Part shown: in pieces, positions 18,180 through 25,470 of the stretch
Position numbering within the stretch: the stretch's first letter is position 1
Layout of the letters: each line of letters begins with the position of its first letter
Origin: Actinomycetes bacterium
GTDB taxonomy: Bacteria > Actinomycetota > Actinomycetes > Mycobacteriales > Mycobacteriaceae
Direction of reading: 5' to 3'
Length of the DNA: 64,000 nt
Assembly (NCBI GenBank): GCA_023418505.1
Contig: JAEZZR010000001.1
Span: forward strand, 62,001-126,000
Made by a program: the position numbers and the translations under genes
The notes under the pieces: generated by a model
What the model saw: only the letters and a program-made list of their open reading frames with translations
Databases searched by the model: none
Told to the model about the DNA's origin: nothing

Positions 18180-19493
18180 GTGAGCGCCACTACTGCCGCT
18201 ACTGCCAATCAGCTTCCCCCCACTTTCGCAGCTCTTGGGGTTGCTGGGGAGATCTGCGACGCACTGGCGCGGGGTGGTATTACCCGTACGTTCGCGATTC
18301 AGGAATTGACGCTTCCGATGGCACTGGATGGCAACGACATTATTGGTCAGGCGCGCACCGGCATGGGCAAGACACTGGGGTTTGGCATTCCAGTTATTGA
18401 TCGCGTGTTCGACGATGCACGTATTACGCCTCCCGACGGCACTCCGCGGGCACTGATTATCGTTCCCACGCGCGAGTTATGTGTGCAGGTAGGCCGTGAT
18501 TTGGCTGGCGCAGCGAAGGCAACAAAATTAACCGTGACCACGATTTACGGTGGCCGGCCATACGAAGAACAGATTAAAAAACTGCAAGCAGGCAGCGATA
18601 TCGTCGTGGGCACTCCAGGGCGTTTGATCGACCTCTACGAGCGCGGGGAACTCACCCTAGACGGCGTAGAGATCATGGTGCTGGACGAAGCAGACGAGAT
18701 GCTGGATCTAGGCTTCTTGCCTGATATCGAGCAGCTTTTCCAAGCAGTACCTACCCAGCGCCAGACGATGTTGTTCTCCGCGACGATGCCAGCGCCGATT
18801 TTACAGCTCGCCCGTGGGTTCATGGATCGGCCGATCCATATTCGCGCCGAAAGCGAGGACGCCGAAGCCAGTATCCACGAAACTACGCGGCAGGTGGTGT
18901 TCCAATCGCATCAGATGGATAAGCTACCGGTAATCGCCCGTATTCTTCAGGCTCATGATCGTGGCCGCACCATCGTCTTCGCCCGCACCAAACGCGCTGC
19001 GGCTTCGGTTGCCGAGCAGCTGGGCGAACGCGGCTTTAAGGTCACCGCCGTACACGGCGATATGGGACAAAACGCCCGCGAGAAGAGCTTGAGTTCTTTC
19101 CGCTCTGGCACTACGGACGTGCTAGTAGCTACCGACGTTGCCGCCCGCGGTATCGATATCGCTAACGTCACCCACGTGATCAACCACCAAGTGCCCGAGG
19201 ATGAAATGACCTACGTCCACCGCATCGGGCGCACAGGCCGCGCTGGCAAGTCTGGTGTGGCAGTCACGTTGGTGGGTTGGGACGAGCTGCCTCGCTGGCA
19301 ACACATCAACCGCTCCCTCGAGCTAGAGATCGATGAACCACCCCAGTGGTTCTCTACTTCGCCTGAGCTTTTCGACGCACTCGACATCCCCGAAGACGCT
19401 GACGACCGCGTAGGCGAACACCGTCCCGTTTTCGGAGCGGATAAGGTTCGTAACCGTAAACCAAGTCAGCGTCGAGGCCCGCGACGCCGATGA
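18180..19493 (+). CDS. rhlE: DEAD-box ATP-dependent RNA helicase RhlE
   Basis: Cytosolic RNA-remodelling ATPase. Motifs in order: Q-motif FAIQELTLPMAL, motif I ARTGMGKT, PTRELC (Ia), TPGRL (Ib), DEAD within VLDEADEMLD (II), SATMP (III), ARTKRAA (IV), TDVAARGID (V) and HRIGRTGRAG (VI). The C-terminal tail is short and basic. Length 437 aa; counterpart Rv3211. GTG start 18180 is preceded by GAGGAG at ideal spacing. It overlaps the next gene by four bases (ATGA), implying coupling with the Rv3212-like membrane protein. Confidence 0.95.
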   Translation: MSATTAATANQLPPTFAALGVAGEICDALARGGITRTFAIQELTLPMALDGNDIIGQARTGMGKTLGFGIPVIDRVFDDARITPPDGTPRALIIVPTRELCVQVGRDLAGAAKATKLTVTTIYGGRPYEEQIKKLQAGSDIVVGTPGRLIDLYERGELTLDGVEIMVLDEADEMLDLGFLPDIEQLFQAVPTQRQTMLFSATMPAPILQLARGFMDRPIHIRAESEDAEASIHETTRQVVFQSHQMDKLPVIARILQAHDRGRTIVFARTKRAAASVAEQLGERGFKVTAVHGDMGQNAREKSLSSFRSGTTDVLVATDVAARGIDIANVTHVINHQVPEDEMTYVHRIGRTGRAGKSGVAVTLVGWDELPRWQHINRSLELEIDEPPQWFSTSPELFDALDIPEDADDRVGEHRPVFGADKVRNRKPSQRRGPRRR

Positions 19494-20824
19494 AGCTTCC
19501 TTCTTTCCAGCGCACTACGCACCACACCAATACCCGCAACTACATTGGCGCAGCGCTAGTGATCCTTTTCCTAGTTGCCATTGTCGGTTGGACATGGTGG
19601 ACGGCACCGGCACGTCATGTCTCCCACCAGCAGTGCCGGGAAGCCATGCCACAGGGTTCTACGATGAATCCACCTACCCAACTGCGGGAAATCTGGCATT
19701 TGGAAACCGCGGATCTGGGGCAGGCAAATACCAACCCAGCTAGCTCCCCGCCCCAGCTGCCTACCTGGACCGTGCCCAACCCCATCGCCTCGAATGGCGC
19801 CGTACTGATTGCCGATCCCACCGGCGTGCGCGCACTCGATACCCGCGATGGCGCGGAATTGTGGTCTTACCACCGCGATATCGAGCTTTGCACCGCATTG
19901 ATTTCCGGCTCTGCGGCGTATCTCACGTTCAACGGCCCGGCTGGTTGTGGTGAAACGGTGGCTCTGGAAGTCACTGATGGTTCGTATATCGCCACCCGTC
20001 GTACCGCCCATGAAGCTGACGATCACCCCGCCTGGCCGATCCAGTCTTCGTATTATCCGGGCGTGTTCAGCAATAATTTCGCCGAGCTCTGGCGCAACGA
20101 TCTAGTGCGTGTGGTGGAATACGGCGATGTTCCCGCTGCCGTGGAGCCGGGTATGCAGCCGCACCCGAATTGCCAGGTCATCAATGCTCTTAGTCGCGAG
20201 GAAAATACCGCCGTGATCAGTAATTGCGATGGTGATTTCCACTTGGTCTTTGTCGGTAGCAAGCCGGAGGATTCCCGCGAGCCCGAGGTCAAGGTGGATA
20301 TCGATCTTTCCTCCGCCGCGCATTTGGTGGCGATTGGCAATAACGCTGCCACGATTCGCATGGGCACCGATGTGATCACCTTCGACGACACCGGCCGCGA
20401 AACTTCCCGCCACCCCGCATTGTCTTCCCTGATGATCCCGCAGAGCCCGGTCGCAGGCGCGGAGCGCTTCGCGCTTTCGCTTAACGACGCCCGGAAAACC
20501 GCCTGGTACAGTGCCGATCTGCCGCACCATATTGCATGGTTTAGCGGATCGGAAGTGCTGTTTTTCGTACCAGAAACCCTAGAAGTGGCGTTTACGGCGC
20601 CGCGGGCAGTGGGCACTCCCGTAAGTGTTGCCGGGCACATCGCCGTGCCAGTGGTGGATGGGTACGACTTCTACGATGTCGAAACCGGCCAGTTCAAATA
20701 TCACTTGGATTCAGCTCGCGATCGCTCTATCGATTTCACGCATTATCCGGTGCAAACAGCGGTGGAGGGTCAGCGCCTCATAGAAAAAGAGGGATCGGTA
20801 ATTCGATCCCTCTCTATGGAATAG
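19490..20824 (+). CDS. Membrane-anchored propeller-like protein (Rv3212 type)
   Basis: 444-aa protein with one N-terminal membrane segment (YIGAALVILFLVAIVGWTW) and a large extracytoplasmic part. It has repeated short strand motifs such as GVRALDTRDGAELWSY and VALEVTDGSYIATR, suggesting a PQQ-like beta-propeller. Two Cys pairs (CREAMPQG, CTALIS; CGETVA, CQVI, NCDGD) may be oxidised outside the cell. It overlaps the rhlE stop by ATGA, the same pairing as Rv3211-Rv3212. Function unknown. The last 12 codons overlap a minus-strand terminator hairpin. Confidence 0.75.
   Translation: MKLPSFQRTTHHTNTRNYIGAALVILFLVAIVGWTWWTAPARHVSHQQCREAMPQGSTMNPPTQLREIWHLETADLGQANTNPASSPPQLPTWTVPNPIASNGAVLIADPTGVRALDTRDGAELWSYHRDIELCTALISGSAAYLTFNGPAGCGETVALEVTDGSYIATRRTAHEADDHPAWPIQSSYYPGVFSNNFAELWRNDLVRVVEYGDVPAAVEPGMQPHPNCQVINALSREENTAVISNCDGDFHLVFVGSKPEDSREPEVKVDIDLSSAAHLVAIGNNAATIRMGTDVITFDDTGRETSRHPALSSLMIPQSPVAGAERFALSLNDARKTAWYSADLPHHIAWFSGSEVLFFVPETLEVAFTAPRAVGTPVSVAGHIAVPVVDGYDFYDVETGQFKYHLDSARDRSIDFTHYPVQTAVEGQRLIEKEGSVIRSLSME
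20784..20813 (-). terminator. Intrinsic terminator for the 4-TM gene, inside the neighbouring CDS
   Basis: On the minus strand a perfect 10-bp stem AGAGGGATCG/CGATCCCTCT with a 6-base loop is followed by TTTTTCT. It lies 30 bases past the stop of the 4-TM gene and within the last codons of the convergent Rv3212-like gene, so one sequence serves as both coding DNA and terminator. Confidence 0.8.
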
Positions 20825-20842
20825 CGCTACGGTTGGGCAGCC

Positions 20843-21280
20843 TTAGCGCCCATATTCGTTGGCCGCCCACTCCAATGCCCTGCCATTAAACATGCAGATC
20901 AGAGCAATTAAAGCTACTGCCAATGTTGGCCAGGCCAAATGGAAGGCATCCGAGCGGAACATGTAATACGCCACGCCCAGCAGGCAGAGGTTGAACAAGA
21001 TGATGGGGCCACGCCCCCAGCGGTAGCCGCGCAATAGGAAGATCGCTCCCGCTGCAATGGCACCGAACATCAGGATGAACCATAATGCCGTACCAGCGCC
21101 GGAAATCGCTGCGTCATCTTCAATGTCTTTGATATCGCGATAGATCAGCGCGATGGCGTAGACCATGCCTAGAAGTGATTGAGCCAATCCGATCCAGGCT
21201 CCCACACGTACTGATTGCGGTGCTGCCGATCCTGCAGCAGCTGCAGGTACAGATTTGGAATGTTGCTGGCTCTTTCTCAC
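20843..21280 (-). CDS. Conserved 4-TM membrane protein
   Basis: 145-aa inner-membrane protein of unknown function. Four hydrophobic segments are visible: VGAWIGLAQSLLGMVYAIAL, ALWFILMFGAIAAGAIFLL, PIILFNLCLLGVAYYMF and LAWPTLAVALIALICMF. The cytosolic head is Ala/Ser-rich and the tail (EWAANEYGR) short. The GTG start 21280 has no ribosome site, but TAAGCT lies 8 bases upstream, so the mRNA may be leaderless. It diverges from the diacylglycerol kinase gene. A strong terminator follows the stop. Confidence 0.75.
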   Translation of the reverse strand: MRKSQQHSKSVPAAAAGSAAPQSVRVGAWIGLAQSLLGMVYAIALIYRDIKDIEDDAAISGAGTALWFILMFGAIAAGAIFLLRGYRWGRGPIILFNLCLLGVAYYMFRSDAFHLAWPTLAVALIALICMFNGRALEWAANEYGR

Positions 21281-21337
21281 AACTGTCCAGCTTAGTTCGA
21301 AAGCTATTCTGGAGCGAGTGCACTACACTGCCAGGTT

Positions 21338-22444
21338 GTGCGCGCCGTGATTATCTCCAATCCAAATTCGACTTCGATTACTGCTCGCTTGAGTCGAACC
21401 ATTGTTTCGGAGCTCATGGCTATCGACGGATTGCAGCTAGAAGCCTGGTTCACCGCTTATCCAGGCCATGCCACCGAGCTGGTGCGCGAGCACGTGATGG
21501 AGCAAGAGCAGCAAACGCAGCAGAAATATGACGTGGTGGTGTGCCTTGGCGGTGATGGCACCGTTAATGAAGTAGTCAATGGACTGCTGCTAGCTGATTC
21601 CGATCTACCACTGCCTGCTATAGCTGTTATTCCGACGGGAAGCGCCAATGTTTTAGCTGGCGCGCTGGGCATTCCTCGAAACTCCTATGACGCGGCACGG
21701 CATGTAGCCCACTTGATTGAATCTGGGGCTACTAGGGATATTTCCGTAGGCCTGGCTACCGCAGAAGTTCCGGAATCAGGTACTGAAGCACACCGCCGTT
21801 TATTCGTAGTGAATGCCGGAGCCGGTATCGACGCCGACGTGATTGCTGCGATGGATGAGCTACGCTCAACCGGTAAGAAAGCACATCCTGCGCGTTACTT
21901 GCGCATCATTTTTGGCATTTGGCGTAATCTGCGCCGGCATCCGCCTCAGATTTCGGTGCGCGTTAACGGCCAACCTGCGGGCACAGATATTCCGGTGGCT
22001 CTGGTCTCTAATACGAATCCGTGGACTTTCCTTGGCGATCTACCCGTGGTTACCAATCCGAAAACGGATATCACCGGCGAATTCGGTTTCTTTGCTATCA
22101 ATTCGCTCTCAGGATTGCCTGGCTTGGTAGCAGCAGCCAACTTAGGCGGAGCGTTGTGGACACTGCGCGGTTTGCTAGGCGTCGAAAAGCACATCACCCG
22201 AATCGATGCCGCACAGCGCATCGAACTGCATTCCGATGAGCCATTGAAATTCCAAGTTGATGGTGAGTATCTCGAGGAAGTGTGCAACGTGGAACTGACG
22301 GTCTATCCGGCGCGACTGCGGTGTGTGGCGCCTGATGCGAATACGGATCGGCACGGGTTTAATACTTCGGTGGTTACCAAGCCGCTGCCCTACCGCCTGG
22401 CGGCGATGGGACTCAGCCGGTTTCGTGCGAAGTTCAATCGCTAG
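21338..22444 (+). CDS. Diacylglycerol/sphingosine kinase family lipid kinase
   Basis: Cytosolic or membrane-associated lipid kinase of the DAGK catalytic family. The nucleotide-binding GGDGTVNEVVNGLL lies near residue 70 and GSANVLAGALGIP near 105. A C-terminal beta domain ends with the family's EPLKFQVDGEYLEE. Length 368 aa. GTG start 21338 is 8 bases after TACACT, suggesting a leaderless transcript. The likely M. tuberculosis counterpart is Rv3218 and the next gene is whiB1, as there. The lipid substrate cannot be read from sequence; phosphatidylinositol-mannoside precursors are one possibility. Confidence 0.85.
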   Translation: MRAVIISNPNSTSITARLSRTIVSELMAIDGLQLEAWFTAYPGHATELVREHVMEQEQQTQQKYDVVVCLGGDGTVNEVVNGLLLADSDLPLPAIAVIPTGSANVLAGALGIPRNSYDAARHVAHLIESGATRDISVGLATAEVPESGTEAHRRLFVVNAGAGIDADVIAAMDELRSTGKKAHPARYLRIIFGIWRNLRRHPPQISVRVNGQPAGTDIPVALVSNTNPWTFLGDLPVVTNPKTDITGEFGFFAINSLSGLPGLVAAANLGGALWTLRGLLGVEKHITRIDAAQRIELHSDEPLKFQVDGEYLEEVCNVELTVYPARLRCVAPDANTDRHGFNTSVVTKPLPYRLAAMGLSRFRAKFNR

Positions 22445-22583
22445 CAGCTTACGGCGAACGAAAAAGTACTGTGTTTCGGCGCACACTCCAATAACACACA
22501 CTAACGGTGAAATACCAATTTGCGAAAGGTTCACCTAAGTTAAATAACCCTATGACCTGCGCTTTAACGGAAAATGAACACAG

Positions 22584-22599
22584 TGTGACGTTGGGCACA
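22584..22599. promoter_or_regulatory. Candidate GlxR/CRP-binding site upstream of whiB1
   Basis: TGTGA-CGTTGG-GCACA matches the CRP/GlxR consensus TGTGA-N6-TCACA with one mismatch. It lies about 240 bases before the presumed -10, far for direct activation, so a second upstream promoter or a repressing role is possible. Confidence 0.5.
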
Positions 22600-22824
22600 A
22601 TTTCTGGAAAACCCTTTACCTGGGTCTAACTGCGTGACATTATCGGTCAAGTCAGTGAGCGCGGTAAGTGCCATGCACGCGACAGCGCTCGCATTCCATC
22701 ACTTATTTTTCGCACCCATCACAAGCTTCCTGGGCTTAAACTGCCCAACGGTTAGCCATTGCTACTTGCCGAAGTTTGCGAGAAAGTGCCGTTGAAATCG
22801 CCTCACCCGAGGATCAACAGACTC

Positions 22825-22830
22825 TATAGA
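22825..22830 (+). promoter_or_regulatory. Candidate -10 element of whiB1
   Basis: TATAGA, 12 bases before the AAGGAG ribosome site and 25 before the ATG. No good -35 hexamer is visible at 17 bases, which is common in corynebacteria and in activator-dependent promoters. Confidence 0.45.
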
Positions 22831-22855
22831 ACTTTATTTACCAAGGAGACACACC

Positions 22856-23119
22856 ATGGATTGGCGCCACGAAGCTGTATGCCGCGAAGAAGACCCAGAA
22901 CTATTCTTCCCAGTAGGTAACTCTGGCCCCGCATTGGCTCAGATTGCTCGAGCGAAAGTTGTTTGTAACCGCTGCCCAGTTACTTCCCAGTGCTTGTCTT
23001 GGGCATTAGAAACCGGACAGGACGCCGGCGTTTGGGGTGGCATGAGCGAAGATGAACGTCGTGCGCTGAAGCGTCGCCGTAACCGTGGCCGTGTGCGTCG
23101 TCGCGCTTCTGTGAATTAA
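22856..23119 (+). CDS. whiB1: WhiB1-type [4Fe-4S] transcription regulator
   Basis: 87-aa cytosolic iron-sulfur regulator, NO-sensitive in relatives. Four Cys ligands at residues 9, 37, 40 and 46 (CNRCPVTSQC) are followed by the beta-turn GVWGG and a strongly basic C-terminus (RRRNRGRVRRR) that contacts DNA. Length and sequence fit the WhiB1 class, an essential partner of the primary sigma factor in mycobacteria. AAGGAG precedes ATG 22856. The next gene is the 24-aa ribosomal protein 57 bases downstream, probably co-transcribed up to the terminator at 23331. Confidence 0.93.
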   Translation: MDWRHEAVCREEDPELFFPVGNSGPALAQIARAKVVCNRCPVTSQCLSWALETGQDAGVWGGMSEDERRALKRRRNRGRVRRRASVN

Positions 23120-23176
23120 GATATTCATCCAACTGCACATTGGGCACACTCGCCCAGAACTTTAAAAGGAGAGAAT

Positions 23177-23251
23177 ATGAGCAAGCGTGGCCGTAAGCGC
23201 AAGGATCGTCGCAAGAACAAGGCTAACCACGGTAAGCGACCAAATTCCTAA
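23177..23251 (+). CDS. 24-aa basic ribosomal protein, bL37-like
   Basis: Too short for routine ORF calling. GGAGA precedes ATG 23177, and the product runs MSKRGRKRKDRRKNKANHGK then RPNS. It is almost entirely Lys/Arg/Asn. As recalled, this matches the small actinobacterial large-subunit protein bL37 found in mycobacterial ribosome structures (24 aa, ending in NHGKRPN-type sequence). It sits 57 bases after whiB1. Its stop codon forms part of the first stem of the downstream RNA fold. Confidence 0.78.
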   Translation: MSKRGRKRKDRRKNKANHGKRPNS

Positions 23252-23300
23252 GCCGATAACGCCTGGTAGCCAGGCTTTGAACTAGGGTTCAAGCCGGCTT
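23250..23300 (+). ncRNA. Possible three-way-junction RNA element in the bL37-like 3' UTR
   Basis: Three perfectly paired stems nest in 51 bases. The outer stem is AAGCCG (23250-23255) with CGGCTT (23295-23300). Hairpin 1 is GCCTGG-TAG-CCAGGC (23261-23275) and hairpin 2 is TTGAAC-TAGG-GTTCAA (23277-23292). It is not a tRNA: there is no D or anticodon arm and no CCA-type acceptor of 7 bp. It could be a stability element, processing site or regulatory fold. This is a prediction from pairing alone. Confidence 0.45.
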
Positions 23301-23330
23301 CCTACACTAGCTGGGCCATTACACTAGCCT

Positions 23331-23368
23331 TTCCCCACCGCGAACCACGCTGGTGGGGAATTTCTTTT
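23331..23368 (+). terminator. Intrinsic terminator after whiB1 and the bL37-like gene
   Basis: A 9-bp stem TTCCCCACC/GGTGGGGAA with an 11-base loop is followed by TTTCTTTT. It is the clean end of the conserved whiB1 transcript; everything from here to the ceramidase looks accessory. Confidence 0.88.
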
Positions 23369-23397
23369 GCGCAGCTTAGAGCTCGAGGGGCGGGGAT

Positions 23398-23508
23398 GTA
23401 AATAGCCTGGCAAAGATATGAGGCAAAACATGTTGAGGTAATCCCCGCTCATGCGGGGAAACGTTAATGTAAGTAGGGGAGGCGAAATATCCCTGCCAAG
23501 CTATTTAC
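23398..23508. repeat. 111-bp inverted-repeat element
   Basis: Imperfect 22-base terminal inverted repeats, 23398-23419 and 23487-23508, match at 19 of 22 positions (GTAAATAGC-c/t-TGGCA-aa/gg-GATAT). They enclose 67 bases containing a CRISPR-like palindrome (23441-23461). No transposase and no clear target duplication are seen. It lies between the whiB1 terminator and the HTH gene. Options are a MITE-like element, a large bidirectional hairpin, or a regulatory array remnant. Confidence 0.75.
23441..23461. repeat. Orphan CRISPR-like repeat outside the array
   Basis: ATCCCCGC-TCAT-GCGGGGAAA shares the 6-bp GC stem, the tetraloop size and the AAA flank of the array repeat 480 bases away. It lacks the GGCTCAC handle, so it is a diverged or different type I-E repeat standing alone. 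It is preceded by a 7-codon frame (23418-23441) containing two AGG codons. Confidence 0.6.
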
Positions 23509-23537
23509 CAGTAGATATATGATCGTAACGGGAGTAT

Positions 23538-23870
23538 TTAACTCTCCAGGAAATCAACCTCTATCCTTTCTACAGCGCAACACAGATAAACCGCTGCCAT
23601 AAGGTGCTCACGCTCTTTCACGCTCATATCCGGCCACAACTCATCTCTAACCACCACGCGAGAGATTTCGCGCACACTCGCCACGGTGGTGCACACTTCC
23701 TGCAAAAATGCCTCCCACCTGGTGTTAATCCAATCCTCCACCACAGCAGGGGGCATGTGCGTTTTATACCAGCGCTGAATGGTGCGACGATCATAATCGA
23801 AAATCCGGGCTAAGTCTGTAGCTTGAATACCCATCGCGCGCGTTTTAAGTCGTAGCTCTTTAGGTGTCAT
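23538..23870 (-). CDS. Helix-turn-helix protein at the old end of the CRISPR array (Aca2/YdiL-like)
   Basis: 110-aa protein with an N-terminal HTH: IQATDLARIFDYDRRTIQRW, followed by MPPAVVEDW. It has a helical C-terminal part that may dimerise. The layout resembles the YdiL/Aca2 class of small regulators, some of which control phage anti-CRISPR operons; this is a by-eye resemblance only. It is transcribed in the same direction as the array, 47 bases past the last repeat, so array read-through could express it. AAAAGAG precedes ATG 23870. TGCCAAG occurs both upstream (23895-23901) and in the downstream inverted repeat (23494-23500). Confidence 0.6.
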   Translation of the reverse strand: MTPKELRLKTRAMGIQATDLARIFDYDRRTIQRWYKTHMPPAVVEDWINTRWEAFLQEVCTTVASVREISRVVVRDELWPDMSVKEREHLMAAVYLCCAVERIEVDFLES

Positions 23871-23917
23871 AATATGCTCTTTTCATGTAATTATTGCCAA
23901 GTTTTCAGAATGGGGAC

Positions 23918-25470
23918 AGCTCACCCCGCTTACACGGGGAAAATCTGATTCGAGATCAACTCACCTTCAGCGGTTTTCGGCTCACCCCGCTTACGCAGGG
24001 AAAATTGAGTCAGTGCCGCGTGAACTCGCGGATATTGGGGCTCACCCCGCTTACGCAGGGAAAATTCACGCGGGAATATTTGCGGAACAACAGTTGTGGG
24101 CTCACCCCCGGCTTACGCGGGGAAAATCCAGCGACTTACCGATCGGGCGATGTGCTTGACGGCTCACCCCCGCTTACGCGGGGAAAATAACGTCGCCTAG
24201 GGGCGAAACAGGTAGAATTTCGGCTCACCCCCGCTTACGCGGGGAAAATATGCTGCAAAGATTGCGTATGCTGTGGCGCTAGGGCTCACCCCGCTTACGC
24301 AGGGAAAATCAGTGATAATGTTTCCGATTCAGTATCTGGTGGGGCTCACCCCCGCTTACGCGGGGAAAATCACCAAGCATTAACCTGGGCGACATTATAG
24401 CCGGGCTCACCCCCGCTTACGCGGGGAAAATTGGTTGCTGGCACATCCGGAGGCGCGGGTATGGGGCTCACCCCCGCTTACGCGGGGAAAATGTAGATGG
24501 CCGGGGCGATTGGTGGTGCCGGTTGGGGCTCACCCCCGCTTACGCGGGGAAAATTTCGCAGCCGTATACACAGGCACGCCCATACCAGGCTCACCCCCGC
24601 TTACGCGGGGAAAATGTAGATTGCCGGGGCGATTGGTGGTGCCGGTTGGGGCTCACCCCCGCTTACGCGGGGAAAATTTCGCAGCCGTATACACAGGCAC
24701 GCCCATACCAGGCTCACCCCCGCTTACGCGGGGAAAATCACCAAGCATTAACCTGGGCGACATTATAGCCGGGCTCACCCCCGCTTACGCGGGGAAAATC
24801 GTTCGAGTCCGGCCACGAAGACGCACGCAGAGGGCTCACCCCCGCTTACGCGGGGAAAATGCTATTACCGCTGGCCAATGGTAATAATTAGCGGGCTCAC
24901 CCCCGCTTACGCGGGGAAAATCAATCACTCACCAGAAACCCCCTCGTCGGTGAGGGCTCACCCCCGCTTACGCGGGGAAAATTCTGCAGCACTCACAGCA
25001 GACGCACTACTATCAGGCTCACCCCCGCTTACGCGGGGAAAATGCGAGCACCCGTACCACAGGCTTTCGACCTACGGGCTCACCCCCGCTTACGCGGGGA
25101 AAATCTGAAAGGAACCTCAACTACGCCGGCTTGATTGGGCTCACCCCCGCTTACGCGGGGAAAATACCCACATAGGTGGACATAAGCTCCCACACGGGGG
25201 CTCACCCCCGCTTACGCGGGGAAAATTGGATACGGCGTTAAAACCGCTGTATGAAGATGGGCTCACCCCCGCTTACGCGGGGAAAATATCACGAAAAACC
25301 CCACCAACCACACCGCCCACGGCTCACCCCCGCTTACGCGGGGAAAATCGGACATGACGTAGCCAAAGAGCGACTGGAGCGGGCTCACCCCCGCTTACGC
25401 GGGGAAAATTCGATGCGTTTTTCTTGCATTTTCGTTCTTTCGGGCTCACCCCCGCTTACGCGGGGAAAAT
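23918..25470 (-). CRISPR. Type I-E CRISPR array, 26 repeats and 25 spacers
   Basis: The standard repeat is 28 bases: GGCTCACCCCCGC-TTAC-GCGGGGAAAAT on the plus strand. On the transcribed minus strand it reads ATTTTCCCCGC...GTGAGCC, so the 5' handle is GTGAGCC-like as in type I-E. Spacers are 33-34 bases. Repeat decay (23918-24065, a 27-base variant) marks the low-coordinate end as the trailer; the newest end is at 25470 next to cas2. One repeat (24099-24127) carries an extra G. Spacers at 24371 and 24739 are identical, as are 24555 and 24678; those at 24493 and 24616 differ by one base. This shows internal duplication. Confidence 0.97.

Larger units (their letters stand above)
22445..22855. 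promoter_or_regulatory. Long intergenic region upstream of whiB1
   Basis: 411 bases without a credible gene. It holds a CRP/GlxR-like palindrome (22584-22599), a probable -10 TATAGA (22825-22830) and the whiB1 ribosome site AAGGAG (22843-22848). In M. tuberculosis the whiB1 promoter is controlled by a CRP-family protein, so a long regulated leader is expected. No small ORF with a ribosome site was recognised. Confidence 0.6.

Noticed and set aside
22520..22552. Partial DtxR-like sequence (TTAGGTGAACC on the minus strand)
   Set aside because: Only one half-site resembles the 19-bp consensus.
23250..23300. tRNA-like sequence (GGTTCAAG near a 3' stem)
   Set aside because: No D arm, anticodon arm or 7-bp acceptor; kept only as a possible structured RNA.
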